A stretch of 64,000 nucleotides of DNA, from the NCBI GenBank assembly GCA_030537935.1, contig JAUNUY010000002.1, forward strand, positions 124,001 to 188,000. The letters are read 5' to 3'. The notes beneath the pieces were generated by a model. That model did no database searches. It saw only the letters and a list, made by a program, of their open reading frames with translations, and was not told the DNA's origin. The stretch's first letter is position 1. Each line of letters starts with the position of its first letter. Positions 47,240 to 55,188 of the stretch are shown here, piece after piece. The DNA is from Eubacteriales bacterium. Lineage in GTDB: Bacteria > Bacillota > Clostridia > Lachnospirales > Lachnospiraceae. The translations under genes and the position numbers were made by a program.

Positions 47240-48046
47240 CTAACTGAGAATCATCCGGTCATTGGTGAATTCTTCACCTGCCGCCTCTTCAAATTTTTCC
47301 AACAAATCCGATACCTTGAGCGATTTCTTCTCATCCCCCCGGACATCATAGATAACACGCCCCTCGTGCATCATAATCAAACGGTTGCCATATGCAACGG
47401 CATCCCGCATATTGTGCGTAATCATCAAGGCCGTCAGTCCTTCCCGTTCGATAATCCGTTCCGTGAGTTCCAAAACCTTCTTCGCCGTCTTCGGGTCCAG
47501 TGCCGCCGTATGCTCATCCAACAGTAGAAGATCCGGCACTTGCAAGGTTGCCATCAACAGGGTCAATGCTTGGCGCTGACCGCCGCTGAGCAAGCCCACC
47601 TTCGTACTCAACCGTTCCTCCAGCCCCAAATCCAAGGCCTTTAACTTCTCACAAAACAGTTTTTTCTCTTTTGCGGTAATCCCCCATCGCAAGCCGCGCT
47701 TCTTCCCACGGCGGTATGCCATGGCGAGATTCTCTTCAATCTGCATGTTCGCCGCCGTACCGAGCATCGGATCCTGGAATACACGTCCCAGATACTTTGC
47801 CCGCTTATATTCCTTCTCTTTGGAAATGAGCCGGCCGTCCAAAATGATTTCCCCGCAATCCGGCGGGTAAACACCGGCAATCAGGTTCAACATGGTCGAT
47901 TTACCGGCCCCGTTTCCACCAATTACCGTTACGAAGTCGCCCTCATACAGTGTCAGGTTCAGATTCCTAATGGCCTTCTTCTCATTAATCGTATTCGGAT
48001 TGAACGTCTTATGCAAGTCCTTGATTTGCAACATTTTTTTCGCCAT
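47240..48046 (-). CDS. ABC transporter ATP-binding protein (TrpZ-like amino-acid importer)
   Basis: The 268-residue ATPase drives an importer with the permease and binding proteins upstream. It has Walker A GGNGAGKST, signature LSGGQRQALTLLMA, Walker B LLLLDEHTAALDP and ITHNMRDA. DEHTA in place of the usual DEPTS is typical of this ATPase group. The ATG at 48046 overlaps the permease stop (TGATG); a GTG one codon earlier is possible. Family resemblance is to tryptophan/tyrosine-type ABC systems. Confidence 0.88.
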   Translation of the reverse strand: MAKKMLQIKDLHKTFNPNTINEKKAIRNLNLTLYEGDFVTVIGGNGAGKSTMLNLIAGVYPPDCGEIILDGRLISKEKEYKRAKYLGRVFQDPMLGTAANMQIEENLAMAYRRGKKRGLRWGITAKEKKLFCEKLKALDLGLEERLSTKVGLLSGGQRQALTLLMATLQVPDLLLLDEHTAALDPKTAKKVLELTERIIEREGLTALMITHNMRDAVAYGNRLIMMHEGRVIYDVRGDEKKSLKVSDLLEKFEEAAGEEFTNDRMILS

Positions 48047-48951
48047 CACTTCACCGCCTTCTTGACATTTAAATGCCGTTTTAGTACGGGAACGCCCAGT
48101 GCCAGCGAAACGATGATGGCCGTAAACATCTTCAGGTCATCCGTCTTCAGACCAAGTTGCAATACCAGCGCGATGATAATCCGATACAACACAGAACCGA
48201 CCACGATGGCCGCCAGTGCCGAAGCGAACGACTTCGTCCGACTCAAGATAACCTCTCCGATGACGATGGATGCCAAACCGATAACGATGGCACCCACACC
48301 CATCTGAACGTCGGCATATCCTTGATGCATTGCTACCAGCGCCCCCGAAAAGGCGACCAGGCTGTTGGACAACATCAGTGCCAGCACCACCGTCGTATTC
48401 GTATTCTGTCCCTGGGCCCGGACCATGTCCGGATTGTGCCCCGTCGCCCGGATGGCACATCCAATCTCCGTACCGAAAAACCAGTACAGCAACAGGACCA
48501 CCAAAATGACGCAAATCAGACCGATGATGAGAGAAATGTAATTCGGACCAATTTCCCATCCGAATGCATTCTTCAGTCCTTTCCTCACGTTGTCAAACAG
48601 CGTATCATTCTTCAATAAGGGCGTATTTGGTCTCGCCATGACCCGCAGGTTCACCGAATAAAGTGAAATCTGTGCCAAAATCCCCGCCAGTATGGCCGGA
48701 ATCTTAAACTTCGTATTCAAAAATGCCGTAATATAGCCGGCCAGCAAGCCGGTCAGGCCGGCCACAATCATGGCCAAAATTGGTGCCATGCCCTCTACAA
48801 TCAGACGGGCGCATACCGCCCCGCCCAAGGCGAAGCTGCCGTCCACCGTCAAATCCGGAAAATCCAATAATCGAAACGTAATGAATACGCCAATCGCCAT
48901 GATGCCCCAGAGCACACCCTGTATCACGGCACCTTCCGCTGCTCCTAACAT
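48046..48951 (-). CDS. ABC transporter permease (BPD_transp_2/TrpY-like)
   Basis: The 301-residue membrane protein has about eight helices and conserved segments GIMAIGVFITFRLLDFPDLTV near the start (partly cited) and RATGHNPDMVRAQGQN, which are typical of permeases paired with PF04392 binding proteins. GGAG lies upstream of the ATG. It follows the first binding-protein gene by 15 bases. Confidence 0.88.
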   Translation of the reverse strand: MLGAAEGAVIQGVLWGIMAIGVFITFRLLDFPDLTVDGSFALGGAVCARLIVEGMAPILAMIVAGLTGLLAGYITAFLNTKFKIPAILAGILAQISLYSVNLRVMARPNTPLLKNDTLFDNVRKGLKNAFGWEIGPNYISLIIGLICVILVVLLLYWFFGTEIGCAIRATGHNPDMVRAQGQNTNTTVVLALMLSNSLVAFSGALVAMHQGYADVQMGVGAIVIGLASIVIGEVILSRTKSFASALAAIVVGSVLYRIIIALVLQLGLKTDDLKMFTAIIVSLALGVPVLKRHLNVKKAVK

Positions 48952-48966
48952 GTCTCCATCTCCAAA

Positions 48967-49935
48967 CTATTTGATTAAATCTTTAATATTTTCAATGCCG
49001 ATGGCCTTCGCGGTCTCCTCGTTGACCTCGATAGACAGATTCTCCTGGTACTCGATTGGCAGTTCTTCCACCTTCTTTTCCCCGTTCAAAATCTTCACCG
49101 CCATGGCGGCCGTCTGCTTTCCTAAGTTGAAATAATTGATACCTTTCGTACAAAGTGCACCGTTTTTCACCTGTTCTTCCTCACCGGCAATCAGCGGCAA
49201 CTTGTTTCGAATCGCAATCTCGGACACGGTCGACATGCTCTGGGAAATCACGTTATCCGTCGGTGCGTAAATCGCATCCACTTTTCCCGCCATTGACTCC
49301 ATGACACTCTGCACGTCATTGGAGTTCTGGACAGTAAACTCCATGTACTCCATCCCTTGTGCCTTAATTTCCTCTTCAGCCAGTCCGGCCAGTAATTTCG
49401 AATTGTCTTCCGCACTGCAAAATACCACCCCGACTTTTTGCGCGTCGGGCTTTACCTTCTTAATCATGCGGATTTGCTCTTTCACCGGCGATAAATCCGA
49501 TGTCCCCGAAACATTTCCGCCGACCTTTTCATTACTCTCCACGAGACCCGCATCTGCCGGATCCGTCACCGCCGTCACGAGAATCGGCGTATCCTTGATC
49601 TTCTGTGCCACCGCCTGTGCCGCCGGTGTCGCAATAGCCAGAATCAAGTCCTGACCCTCATTGGCGAACGTTTCCGCGATCGTCCCCGCCGTCGCCATCT
49701 CGGCGCTGGCATTCTCGTACTTCACTTCCAGGTTCTCTCCCTCCGTGAAGCCGGCCTCTTTCAACCCTGCCAAAAATCCTTCCCGCGCACCGTCCAAGGC
49801 CGGATGTTGCACGTACTGAATGATGGATACCTTCTTCACTTTGTTGTCGGATGCATCCTTCTTACCGCAGCCGGTCAATGTTCCGACCGCCAGAACCGTT
49901 GTCAGACCGAGTGCCAATATCTTCTTCAATCCCAT
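48967..49935 (-). CDS. ABC substrate-binding lipoprotein (PF04392 type), copy 1
   Basis: The 322-residue lipoprotein has a signal with lipobox TLTGC (Cys23) and the two-lobe fold of the TrpX/ABC_sub_bind family: VSIIQYVQHPALDGAREGF, LILAIATPAAQAVAQ, DAIYAPTDNVI and NYFNLGKQTAAMAVKIL. It delivers an amino acid or related small molecule to the permease encoded next. It is clearly a paralogue of the gene immediately upstream, with equal length. Confidence 0.9.
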   Translation of the reverse strand: MGLKKILALGLTTVLAVGTLTGCGKKDASDNKVKKVSIIQYVQHPALDGAREGFLAGLKEAGFTEGENLEVKYENASAEMATAGTIAETFANEGQDLILAIATPAAQAVAQKIKDTPILVTAVTDPADAGLVESNEKVGGNVSGTSDLSPVKEQIRMIKKVKPDAQKVGVVFCSAEDNSKLLAGLAEEEIKAQGMEYMEFTVQNSNDVQSVMESMAGKVDAIYAPTDNVISQSMSTVSEIAIRNKLPLIAGEEEQVKNGALCTKGINYFNLGKQTAAMAVKILNGEKKVEELPIEYQENLSIEVNEETAKAIGIENIKDLIK

Positions 49936-49947
49936 TCCTCTACTCCT

Positions 49948-50916
49948 TTACTTCACGTATTTTTCCGGAACCGTCAAACCGAGTTTTCCGATAATCTCCT
50001 CGTTCAGCTCTATCTTGTCTTCCTTCGAAAACTCAACCGGCAGATTCTCCGCCTTCATGCCGTCTTTCAAAATCTTCACCGCCATCTCGGCCGTCTGCTT
50101 GCCCAAAGTATAGTAATCCAGACCGACCGTACCGGCACCACCCTTTTGTACCATCTCCACGGCACCGGCCACAACCGGTACCTTCTTCGGGACGGCAATC
50201 TGTGCCACCGTGCTCATAGCCGTTGCAATGGCATTGTCCGTCGGCGTGTAAATGGCATCCACCTTGTCAATGGCCGATTCGAGAACGGATTGTACGTCAT
50301 TTGCATTTTGTACCGTAATCTCCGTAAACTCGATGTTACGCGCCTTCAAAATATCCTTCGCCTCGGCAATCTGCGCAATGGAGTTGTCCTCCGCACTACA
50401 ATAGAGCAGACCGACCTTCTTGATCTCCTGTTTTAAATCGAAGAGCATGTCCAACTGCTTCTCGATGGGAATCTTATCCGAGGTGCCGGTCACGTTACCG
50501 CCCACTTTCTCGTTGTCGGCAACCAGACCCGCCGATACCGGATCCGTCACCGCCGTAAAGAGTATCGGTGTATCCTTGATTTTATTCGCCACCGCCTGTG
50601 CCGAAGGTGTTGCGATCGCCAGGATTAAGTCCTTGTCATCATTGGCGAACTTGTCTGCAATGGTATTGTTATTCGCCTGATCTCCGTTGGCGTTCTGATA
50701 GTCGATTTCTATCTGCGCTCCGTCATTATAACCGGCTTCCGCCAAACCGTCCGTAAAGCCTTTCCTCGCCGCATCCAGGGAATCATGTTCCACCAACTGG
50801 ATAATGCCGATTTTTTTCTTCGCATTTGCGTCTTCTTTCTTACCGCACCCCGAAAGCAAACCGGCGGTCATCGCCAATGCCAGCGCGGCCGTTAAAATCC
50901 TCTTCCTTATCTTCAA
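49948..50916 (-). CDS. ABC substrate-binding lipoprotein (PF04392 type), copy 2
   Basis: The paralogue of the following gene, also 322 residues when started at the TTG at 50916, which has GGAGGAG upstream. The longer in-frame reading would add non-homologous residues in front of the signal peptide. It has lipobox LLSGC (Cys24), then IIQLVEHDSLDAARKGF and LILAIATPSAQAVAN. It heads the operon, so it may be the more abundant binding protein. Two copies in tandem suggest two related substrates. Confidence 0.9.
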   Translation of the reverse strand: MKIRKRILTAALALAMTAGLLSGCGKKEDANAKKKIGIIQLVEHDSLDAARKGFTDGLAEAGYNDGAQIEIDYQNANGDQANNNTIADKFANDDKDLILAIATPSAQAVANKIKDTPILFTAVTDPVSAGLVADNEKVGGNVTGTSDKIPIEKQLDMLFDLKQEIKKVGLLYCSAEDNSIAQIAEAKDILKARNIEFTEITVQNANDVQSVLESAIDKVDAIYTPTDNAIATAMSTVAQIAVPKKVPVVAGAVEMVQKGGAGTVGLDYYTLGKQTAEMAVKILKDGMKAENLPVEFSKEDKIELNEEIIGKLGLTVPEKYVK

Positions 50917-50983
50917 TATCTCTCCTCCTAATCCGCCTGCCGCCCGCATTACTTCACAAACGGCTGCCATCTAAGTCCTCTCT

Positions 50984-51012
50984 ATAATACTATAGTTACT
51001 TTTTCATGTCAA
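50984..51012 (-). promoter_or_regulatory. Promoter of the ABC importer operon
   Basis: A perfect TTGACA and TATTAT are 17 bases apart on the minus strand, leaving a leader of about 60 bases, too short for a known amino-acid riboswitch or T-box. Confidence 0.85.
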
Positions 51013-51114
51013 CGCTTTAAAGCGTCGCTATAGACACCGACATATACCGGACAATCTCTTTGTCCCGTCAATCCTATCCGTCATGCTGAAATCCGTCCCC
51101 TTCCGGTACGACAA

Positions 51115-51152
51115 ACGGCGCCCGGATACCATAACCGGTACCCGGACGCCGT
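51115..51152 (-). terminator. Hairpin after gdhA, probable terminator
   Basis: Arms of 16 bases (ACGGCGTCCGGGTACC with GGTATCCGGGCGCCGT, two G-T pairs) enclose six bases. It starts 23 bases after the gdhA stop. On the minus strand only TTTG follows, while the plus strand has a better T run, so efficiency is uncertain. Confidence 0.65.
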
Positions 51153-51175
51153 CCGTCGTTTTTCGTCTCTTATGA

Positions 51176-52444
51176 CTATACCCAACCGCGTAACTTCATG
51201 ACTTCCGCAACATGCTTTACGGAATGTACATATGCCGCCTCGCGAACGGTAATATTATAGTCTTCTTTAACCTTCCAGATGGCATCGAATGCTTCCATCA
51301 TGGCGATTCTTTCCTTCTCCGCAACTTCTTCTTCCGACCAGTAATAGCCGTAGCGATTCTGTACCCACTCGAAATAGGATACCGTTACGCCGCCCGCATT
51401 GGCCAAGATGTCCGGTACGACAATAACGCCTTTTTCTTTCAGCACTTCGTCACCGCCGATGGTCACGGGACCGTTTGCACCTTCTACCACAATCCCGGCA
51501 CGAATGGCTTTCGCCTGCTCCGTATCAATGGCATTCTCCAAGGCACAGGGACAAATGACATCTACATCCAATCCCCAGAAGTCCATCTCATCTTCCAACA
51601 GTTTTACGTCCGCCAACTCGTACATATAGCCCTTGGCATCTTTTTCGGCCTGTAATTCCTCATAACTGAGACCGGACTCTCGGTAGAGTGCAACAGTACC
51701 GTTGTCTTTACCGCGCACCAGCACGGCTACAACCTTTGCGCCCATGGCGATCAGATTCTTCACCGTAAATGAACCTACGTTACCGAACCCTTGTACGGCA
51801 ATCTTCGCTCCTTGTACGGATTTGCCCGCCTTTTCCAATGCCCGTCGTGCGGAAATGGCAACGCCCAGACCTGTTGCTTCCGTACGGCCTTTTGAACCGC
51901 CCCATGTTACCGACTTGCCCGTAAACACGCCCAAATCATTGCTGCCGGTCAACCGAATGTATTCATCAACCATCCAACTCATAATTTGCGCATTCGTGTT
52001 GACATCCGGTGCCGGAATATCCATCTTTTCGCCGAGATATTTATGCATGCCGCGAACAAATCCGCGTGCCAATTGTTCCAGCTCATTATCCGACATTTCT
52101 TTCGGGTTACAGATAATGCCGCCCTTGCCGCCACCATAAGGAATCCCCGTAATGGAACATTTGAACGTCATCCAAATGGACAGTGCTTTTACTTCATCCG
52201 CATGAACGCCGGGATGAAAACGCAGACCGCCTTTTGTCGGACCCACGGCCGCATTATGTTGTGACCGAAAACCCTTAAATACTTTCACACTGCCATCATC
52301 CATCTTCACCGGAATGGCAATTTCTATAAAACGGTACGGTTCTTTCAGAACCTCATAGACCGATGCATCCAAACCCAGCACGTCACATGCTTTCTTCACC
52401 TGTAACTGTGCATTCACCAAAGGATTATTTTTTTGTTCCGACAT
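51176..52444 (-). CDS. gdhA: Glu/Leu/Phe/Val dehydrogenase, glutamate dehydrogenase type
   Basis: The enzyme interconverts glutamate with 2-oxoglutarate and ammonia; in amino-acid-fermenting anaerobes it usually works in the catabolic NAD-linked direction. The 422 residues have the substrate motif PYGGGKGGIICNP, the catalytic-region DVNTNAQIMSWMVDEY and the Rossmann loop VQGFGNVGS. The start at 52444 has GGAGG upstream; the longer reading would begin inside the promoter. It is monocistronic. Confidence 0.95.
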   Translation of the reverse strand: MSEQKNNPLVNAQLQVKKACDVLGLDASVYEVLKEPYRFIEIAIPVKMDDGSVKVFKGFRSQHNAAVGPTKGGLRFHPGVHADEVKALSIWMTFKCSITGIPYGGGKGGIICNPKEMSDNELEQLARGFVRGMHKYLGEKMDIPAPDVNTNAQIMSWMVDEYIRLTGSNDLGVFTGKSVTWGGSKGRTEATGLGVAISARRALEKAGKSVQGAKIAVQGFGNVGSFTVKNLIAMGAKVVAVLVRGKDNGTVALYRESGLSYEELQAEKDAKGYMYELADVKLLEDEMDFWGLDVDVICPCALENAIDTEQAKAIRAGIVVEGANGPVTIGGDEVLKEKGVIVVPDILANAGGVTVSYFEWVQNRYGYYWSEEEVAEKERIAMMEAFDAIWKVKEDYNITVREAAYVHSVKHVAEVMKLRGWV

Positions 52445-52483
52445 ACTCGCCTCCAATTCATTCGATTCGTCGTTTACGTTTAA

Positions 52484-52512
52484 ATTGTACCACCGATACT
52501 TCTTAATATCAA
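52484..52512 (-). promoter_or_regulatory. Promoter of gdhA
   Basis: Minus-strand TTGATA and TACAAT are 17 bases apart, about 40 bases before the gdhA start. Confidence 0.8.
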
Positions 52513-52519
52513 TAATCAT

Positions 52520-52860
52520 TCCTGATATTCATCTATTGTTCATTCATAGAATCATCACAATCCGACCTTCGCGCGATATGAACGATAATATCCGTAAAAT
52601 CGCAACAACTTGTCGGTGCATATTATCAGGTTCCGGAAATTTATTGTCAGATTTTACCACGATCTCCGCAATTGCCGTCTGCCGTCCCCCCATCAATGCA
52701 ATGTGGCTTCAAACATTGCACGAACCGCAGACGCAGCAAGGTCTTTGTAATATCCGACAACCGTTATACTTAATTGCCCGGCCGTTGAAGCAGTCGGGCA
52801 CGCGACACGCGCCCCCGATACATGACGTTTTCCATTCGGTACAAACGCCCGGTGCAACGC
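52520..52860. other. Gene-free interval between gdhA promoter and an unknown gene
   Basis: This stretch of about 340 bases holds no gene I can support. It contains a small inverted repeat TGCAATGT/ACATTGCA at 52698-52721 and a weak hairpin built on TGCCCG/CGGGCA near 52776-52801 that could end the minus-strand gene at 52861. The open plus-strand frame through it lacks a ribosome site and runs into the reverse of that gene. Confidence 0.5.
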
Positions 52861-53739
52861 CTACACATTCTCCGCCCGAAACTTCGTCATCACGGCATCC
52901 GTCACCGGCAAGGTCGACCGTTTCACCAGGGGGACGCCCGCCAACTGTGCGATATGACCCGTGATGCGCCGGACCTCTTCCTTAATATAATAGATACCGT
53001 CCAGACGTCCGGCGTGTTTCAACACTCCGACCAAACCGTTCACCAAAGTCGTGACATATGCCGAAACGGACGGTGCTTCCATCATCAAAATGGCGCCGCT
53101 CGCCGGTTCGATAATTGTTACAATCAGCGGACAATACGAGGTCCCGTCACCGGCCGTCTCCACATACCCCGTATTCAAATCCACTTCCAGAAATCCGTTG
53201 CCCGGACTTAGGTTGTCGAGCAACCGGATGACTGTCGGATCCGCAATCATGATATTTGTTTCCGGTACAGGAAATACCGGTCGGGCCACCGTGTATTCCC
53301 GTCCCGTAACACCGTCCGCCACCGTCATTTCATCTGCGGACGGCATCGTTTTCGTCGAGGCCAAGATGCCGGCAAGATCCGTCAAAAAACCGACATCGGT
53401 CGCCGTCCATTCGGTCGCCGGTAAACCCGCGACCTCCTTAAATATCCGTATTTCTTCACCTGCAAGTACGATGCCCCGATAAGCGGTTGTCAAATTATTG
53501 ATGAGTGCGTACTCTCCCACGTCATCGGTATGCATCTCCTGAAGAAAAAGGGCCAATTGTAAATCGCCCGGCATAATTTGGAGGTACCGTCCCCGTACAT
53601 CAGCACTTCGCCAGATGTAAACCGCATCCGGTACCTGCGGTATCAAAATTTTATAAAAGGCATCCCCGTATTCAAATCCAGATAACATGCGCGCCATCGT
53701 CTCCGCAATTGCTTCCGTCGTTTTCATCTTGTCGTTCAT
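52861..53739 (-). CDS. Protein of unknown function, 292 aa
   Basis: I do not recognise the family. The protein is soluble, without signal peptide or membrane segment. It seems to have two alpha/beta halves: residues 1-110 (FYKILIPQVPDAVYIWRSAD and LFLQEMHTDDVGEYALINN) and 130-290 (NIMIADPTVIRLLDNLSPG and PLIVTIIEPASGAILMMEA). The start at 53739 has AAGGGAG upstream and a near-perfect promoter. It stands alone between gdhA and tpx, each with its own signals. Confidence 0.65.
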   Translation of the reverse strand: MNDKMKTTEAIAETMARMLSGFEYGDAFYKILIPQVPDAVYIWRSADVRGRYLQIMPGDLQLALFLQEMHTDDVGEYALINNLTTAYRGIVLAGEEIRIFKEVAGLPATEWTATDVGFLTDLAGILASTKTMPSADEMTVADGVTGREYTVARPVFPVPETNIMIADPTVIRLLDNLSPGNGFLEVDLNTGYVETAGDGTSYCPLIVTIIEPASGAILMMEAPSVSAYVTTLVNGLVGVLKHAGRLDGIYYIKEEVRRITGHIAQLAGVPLVKRSTLPVTDAVMTKFRAENV

Positions 53740-53761
53740 GGTCGCTCCCTTCTTGCTGCCC

Positions 53762-53789
53762 ATTATAGCACAGTTCGGGGTATTGCCAA
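53762..53789 (-). promoter_or_regulatory. Promoter of the 292-aa unknown gene
   Basis: Minus-strand TTGGCA and perfect TATAAT with extended TGC are 16 bases apart, about 20 bases upstream of the start codon. Confidence 0.82.
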
Positions 53790-53812
53790 GTAACGGGACA
53801 TCGTTAAAGAGG

Positions 53813-53836
53813 AAAGACGCACCTTGGTGCGTCTTT
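53813..53836 (-). terminator. Terminator after tpx
   Basis: AAAGACGCAC and GTGCGTCTTT pair around a four-base loop, four bases after the tpx stop. T runs occur on both strands, the plus-strand one being longer. Confidence 0.85.
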
Positions 53837-53839
53837 TTC

Positions 53840-54349
53840 TTATATTAATTTCTTCACTTCTCCAAGTGCCGCATCATAATCCGGATGATTGGTATTCTCG
53901 GCTACGTACTCAATATGACGAATCACGTTATCCTTATCGATAACGACAATACCGCGGTTGAGTAAACGAAACTCTTCTATAACGAAGCCGTAATTCAGCC
54001 CGAAGGAGAGATCCTTATGGTCGGACATGACCTTGGCATTCTCAATACCCTTCGCCGCACAAAAACGGCCCAATGCAAAGGGGAGGTCACAGCTGACCGT
54101 CAATATGACCGCGCCGTCCATTGTGCCGGCTTCCTGATTGAAACGGATGGTCTGTAACTCACAAACGCCGGTATCTATCGAGGGCACAACCGAAATCAGT
54201 TTGACCTTTCCCTTGAAATCATTCAAAGTAACAGGTTTTAGATCCTGATCCAGACAGGTAAAGTCCGGCGCGGGATTACCGACTGCCTGCTTTTCCCCCA
54301 ATAATGTGATTTCGTTGCCGAAAAATGTCGTTTCTTTCCGTTTATTCAT
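53840..54349 (-). CDS. tpx: Thiol peroxidase (Tpx-type peroxiredoxin)
   Basis: Tpx reduces hydrogen peroxide and lipid peroxides using thioredoxin. The 169 residues carry the peroxidatic cysteine in PSIDTGVCELQT and the resolving cysteine in CDLPFALGRFC, both in the Tpx arrangement. It is monocistronic with its own promoter and terminator, which fits an oxygen-defence gene in an anaerobe. Confidence 0.96.
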   Translation of the reverse strand: MNKRKETTFFGNEITLLGEKQAVGNPAPDFTCLDQDLKPVTLNDFKGKVKLISVVPSIDTGVCELQTIRFNQEAGTMDGAVILTVSCDLPFALGRFCAAKGIENAKVMSDHKDLSFGLNYGFVIEEFRLLNRGIVVIDKDNVIRHIEYVAENTNHPDYDAALGEVKKLI

Positions 54350-54387
54350 GATGTTCCTTTCTTACAATAAGTATCGGTGACCGTTTT

Positions 54388-54416
54388 ATTATAGCAAAAG
54401 GATACGTTGATGAAAA
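54388..54416 (-). promoter_or_regulatory. Promoter of tpx
   Basis: Minus-strand TTTTCA and perfect TATAAT with extended TGC, 17 bases apart, about 40 bases before the ATG. The weak -35 with strong extended -10 could suit an activated promoter. Confidence 0.7.
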
Positions 54417-54495
54417 GAGAACGATGAAAAAACATGAAACTTTTACATCCTGTACCACTTTGTCGGATGCGTTGACGGCCACCCTGCTTCACTTA

Positions 54496-54524
54496 TTGAA
54501 TTTCGTGCCGACACATGATAGAAT
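54496..54524 (+). promoter_or_regulatory. Promoter of the Pro/Gln-repeat membrane protein
   Basis: Plus-strand TTGAAT and TAGAAT with extended TGA are 17 bases apart, about 40 bases before the ATG at 54565. Confidence 0.7.
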
Positions 54525-54564
54525 GGGGACGTAGAATGTTTCCGACAGATAGCAGGGAGGAAGT

Positions 54565-55101
54565 ATGGAAAACGAAAGAAACGGCAACGGCGTGCCACCT
54601 ACGAACGGTGAACCGCAAGCACAGCCGCAAATGAACAACAATCCGCAGGGACAACCACAGATGCAGGCGAACCCGCAAGCGCAGCCGCAGATGTACGGCA
54701 ACCCGCAGGGACAGCCCCAAATGAACGGTTATCCGCAGGGGCAAACACGAACATACGGCACGGAACGGGAACGGCAAGCTGCGGATCTACCGGATAGTTT
54801 CAAGCAAACTACCTATCGGCAAACGGTGGATCACAATATTCACGAAGCGGCCAAGTATGATGAAATGTACGACAAACCCTCCATCACGGGCCGGCCGATG
54901 AAACGCTCCGCAAAGCCGGGTTCCGGCGTCGGTCTCGTCCTCGGCATCATTGCCCTCGTGGTCATGGTCATATTGGCCATTGTCATCTTTTTCGTCGCAC
55001 GGGGCATTATCAAAAAAAGCAAAGATGCACACGGCACTCAGGCCATACGGGAACAACAGGCACAGGTACTCATCGTACCGACCCCGCCGCATATCGTTTA
55101 A
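54565..55101 (+). CDS. Membrane protein with Pro/Gln decapeptide repeats
   Basis: The 178-residue protein is of unknown function. Residues 17-60 are four and a half copies of a ten-residue unit, PQ[AG]QPQMxxx, followed by a charged segment, one membrane helix (about 121-146) and a short basic tail. There is no signal peptide, so the repeats probably face the cytoplasm or pass the membrane as a type II protein. GGGAGG precedes the ATG. It lies upstream of and codirectional with a FemAB-like gene, separated by a weak hairpin, so read-through is likely. Confidence 0.75.
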   Translation: MENERNGNGVPPTNGEPQAQPQMNNNPQGQPQMQANPQAQPQMYGNPQGQPQMNGYPQGQTRTYGTERERQAADLPDSFKQTTYRQTVDHNIHEAAKYDEMYDKPSITGRPMKRSAKPGSGVGLVLGIIALVVMVILAIVIFFVARGIIKKSKDAHGTQAIREQQAQVLIVPTPPHIV

Positions 55102-55108
55102 ATGAAAG

Positions 55109-55129
55109 GCCGTCTGTTCCACAGACGGC
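55109..55129 (+). terminator. Weak terminator or attenuating hairpin
   Basis: GCCGTCTG and CAGACGGC pair around a five-base loop, followed by TCTTGTTC rather than a full T run. It lies between the repeat protein and the FemAB-like gene and probably lets some transcription through. Confidence 0.5.
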
Positions 55130-55188
55130 TCTTGTTCACTAAGACGCAAATACATCCATCCGGCCCGAGCCGGTAGTTTGGGAGGCTT

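Noticed and set aside
50917..50983. T-box or amino-acid riboswitch before the ABC importer operon
   Set aside because: The leader from the promoter is about 60 bases, too short for a T-box or lysine/glycine-type switch.
52485..52964. Open plus-strand frame of 159 codons between gdhA and the 292-aa gene
   Set aside because: It has no ribosome site, starts inside the gdhA promoter and ends as the reverse of a better-supported gene.
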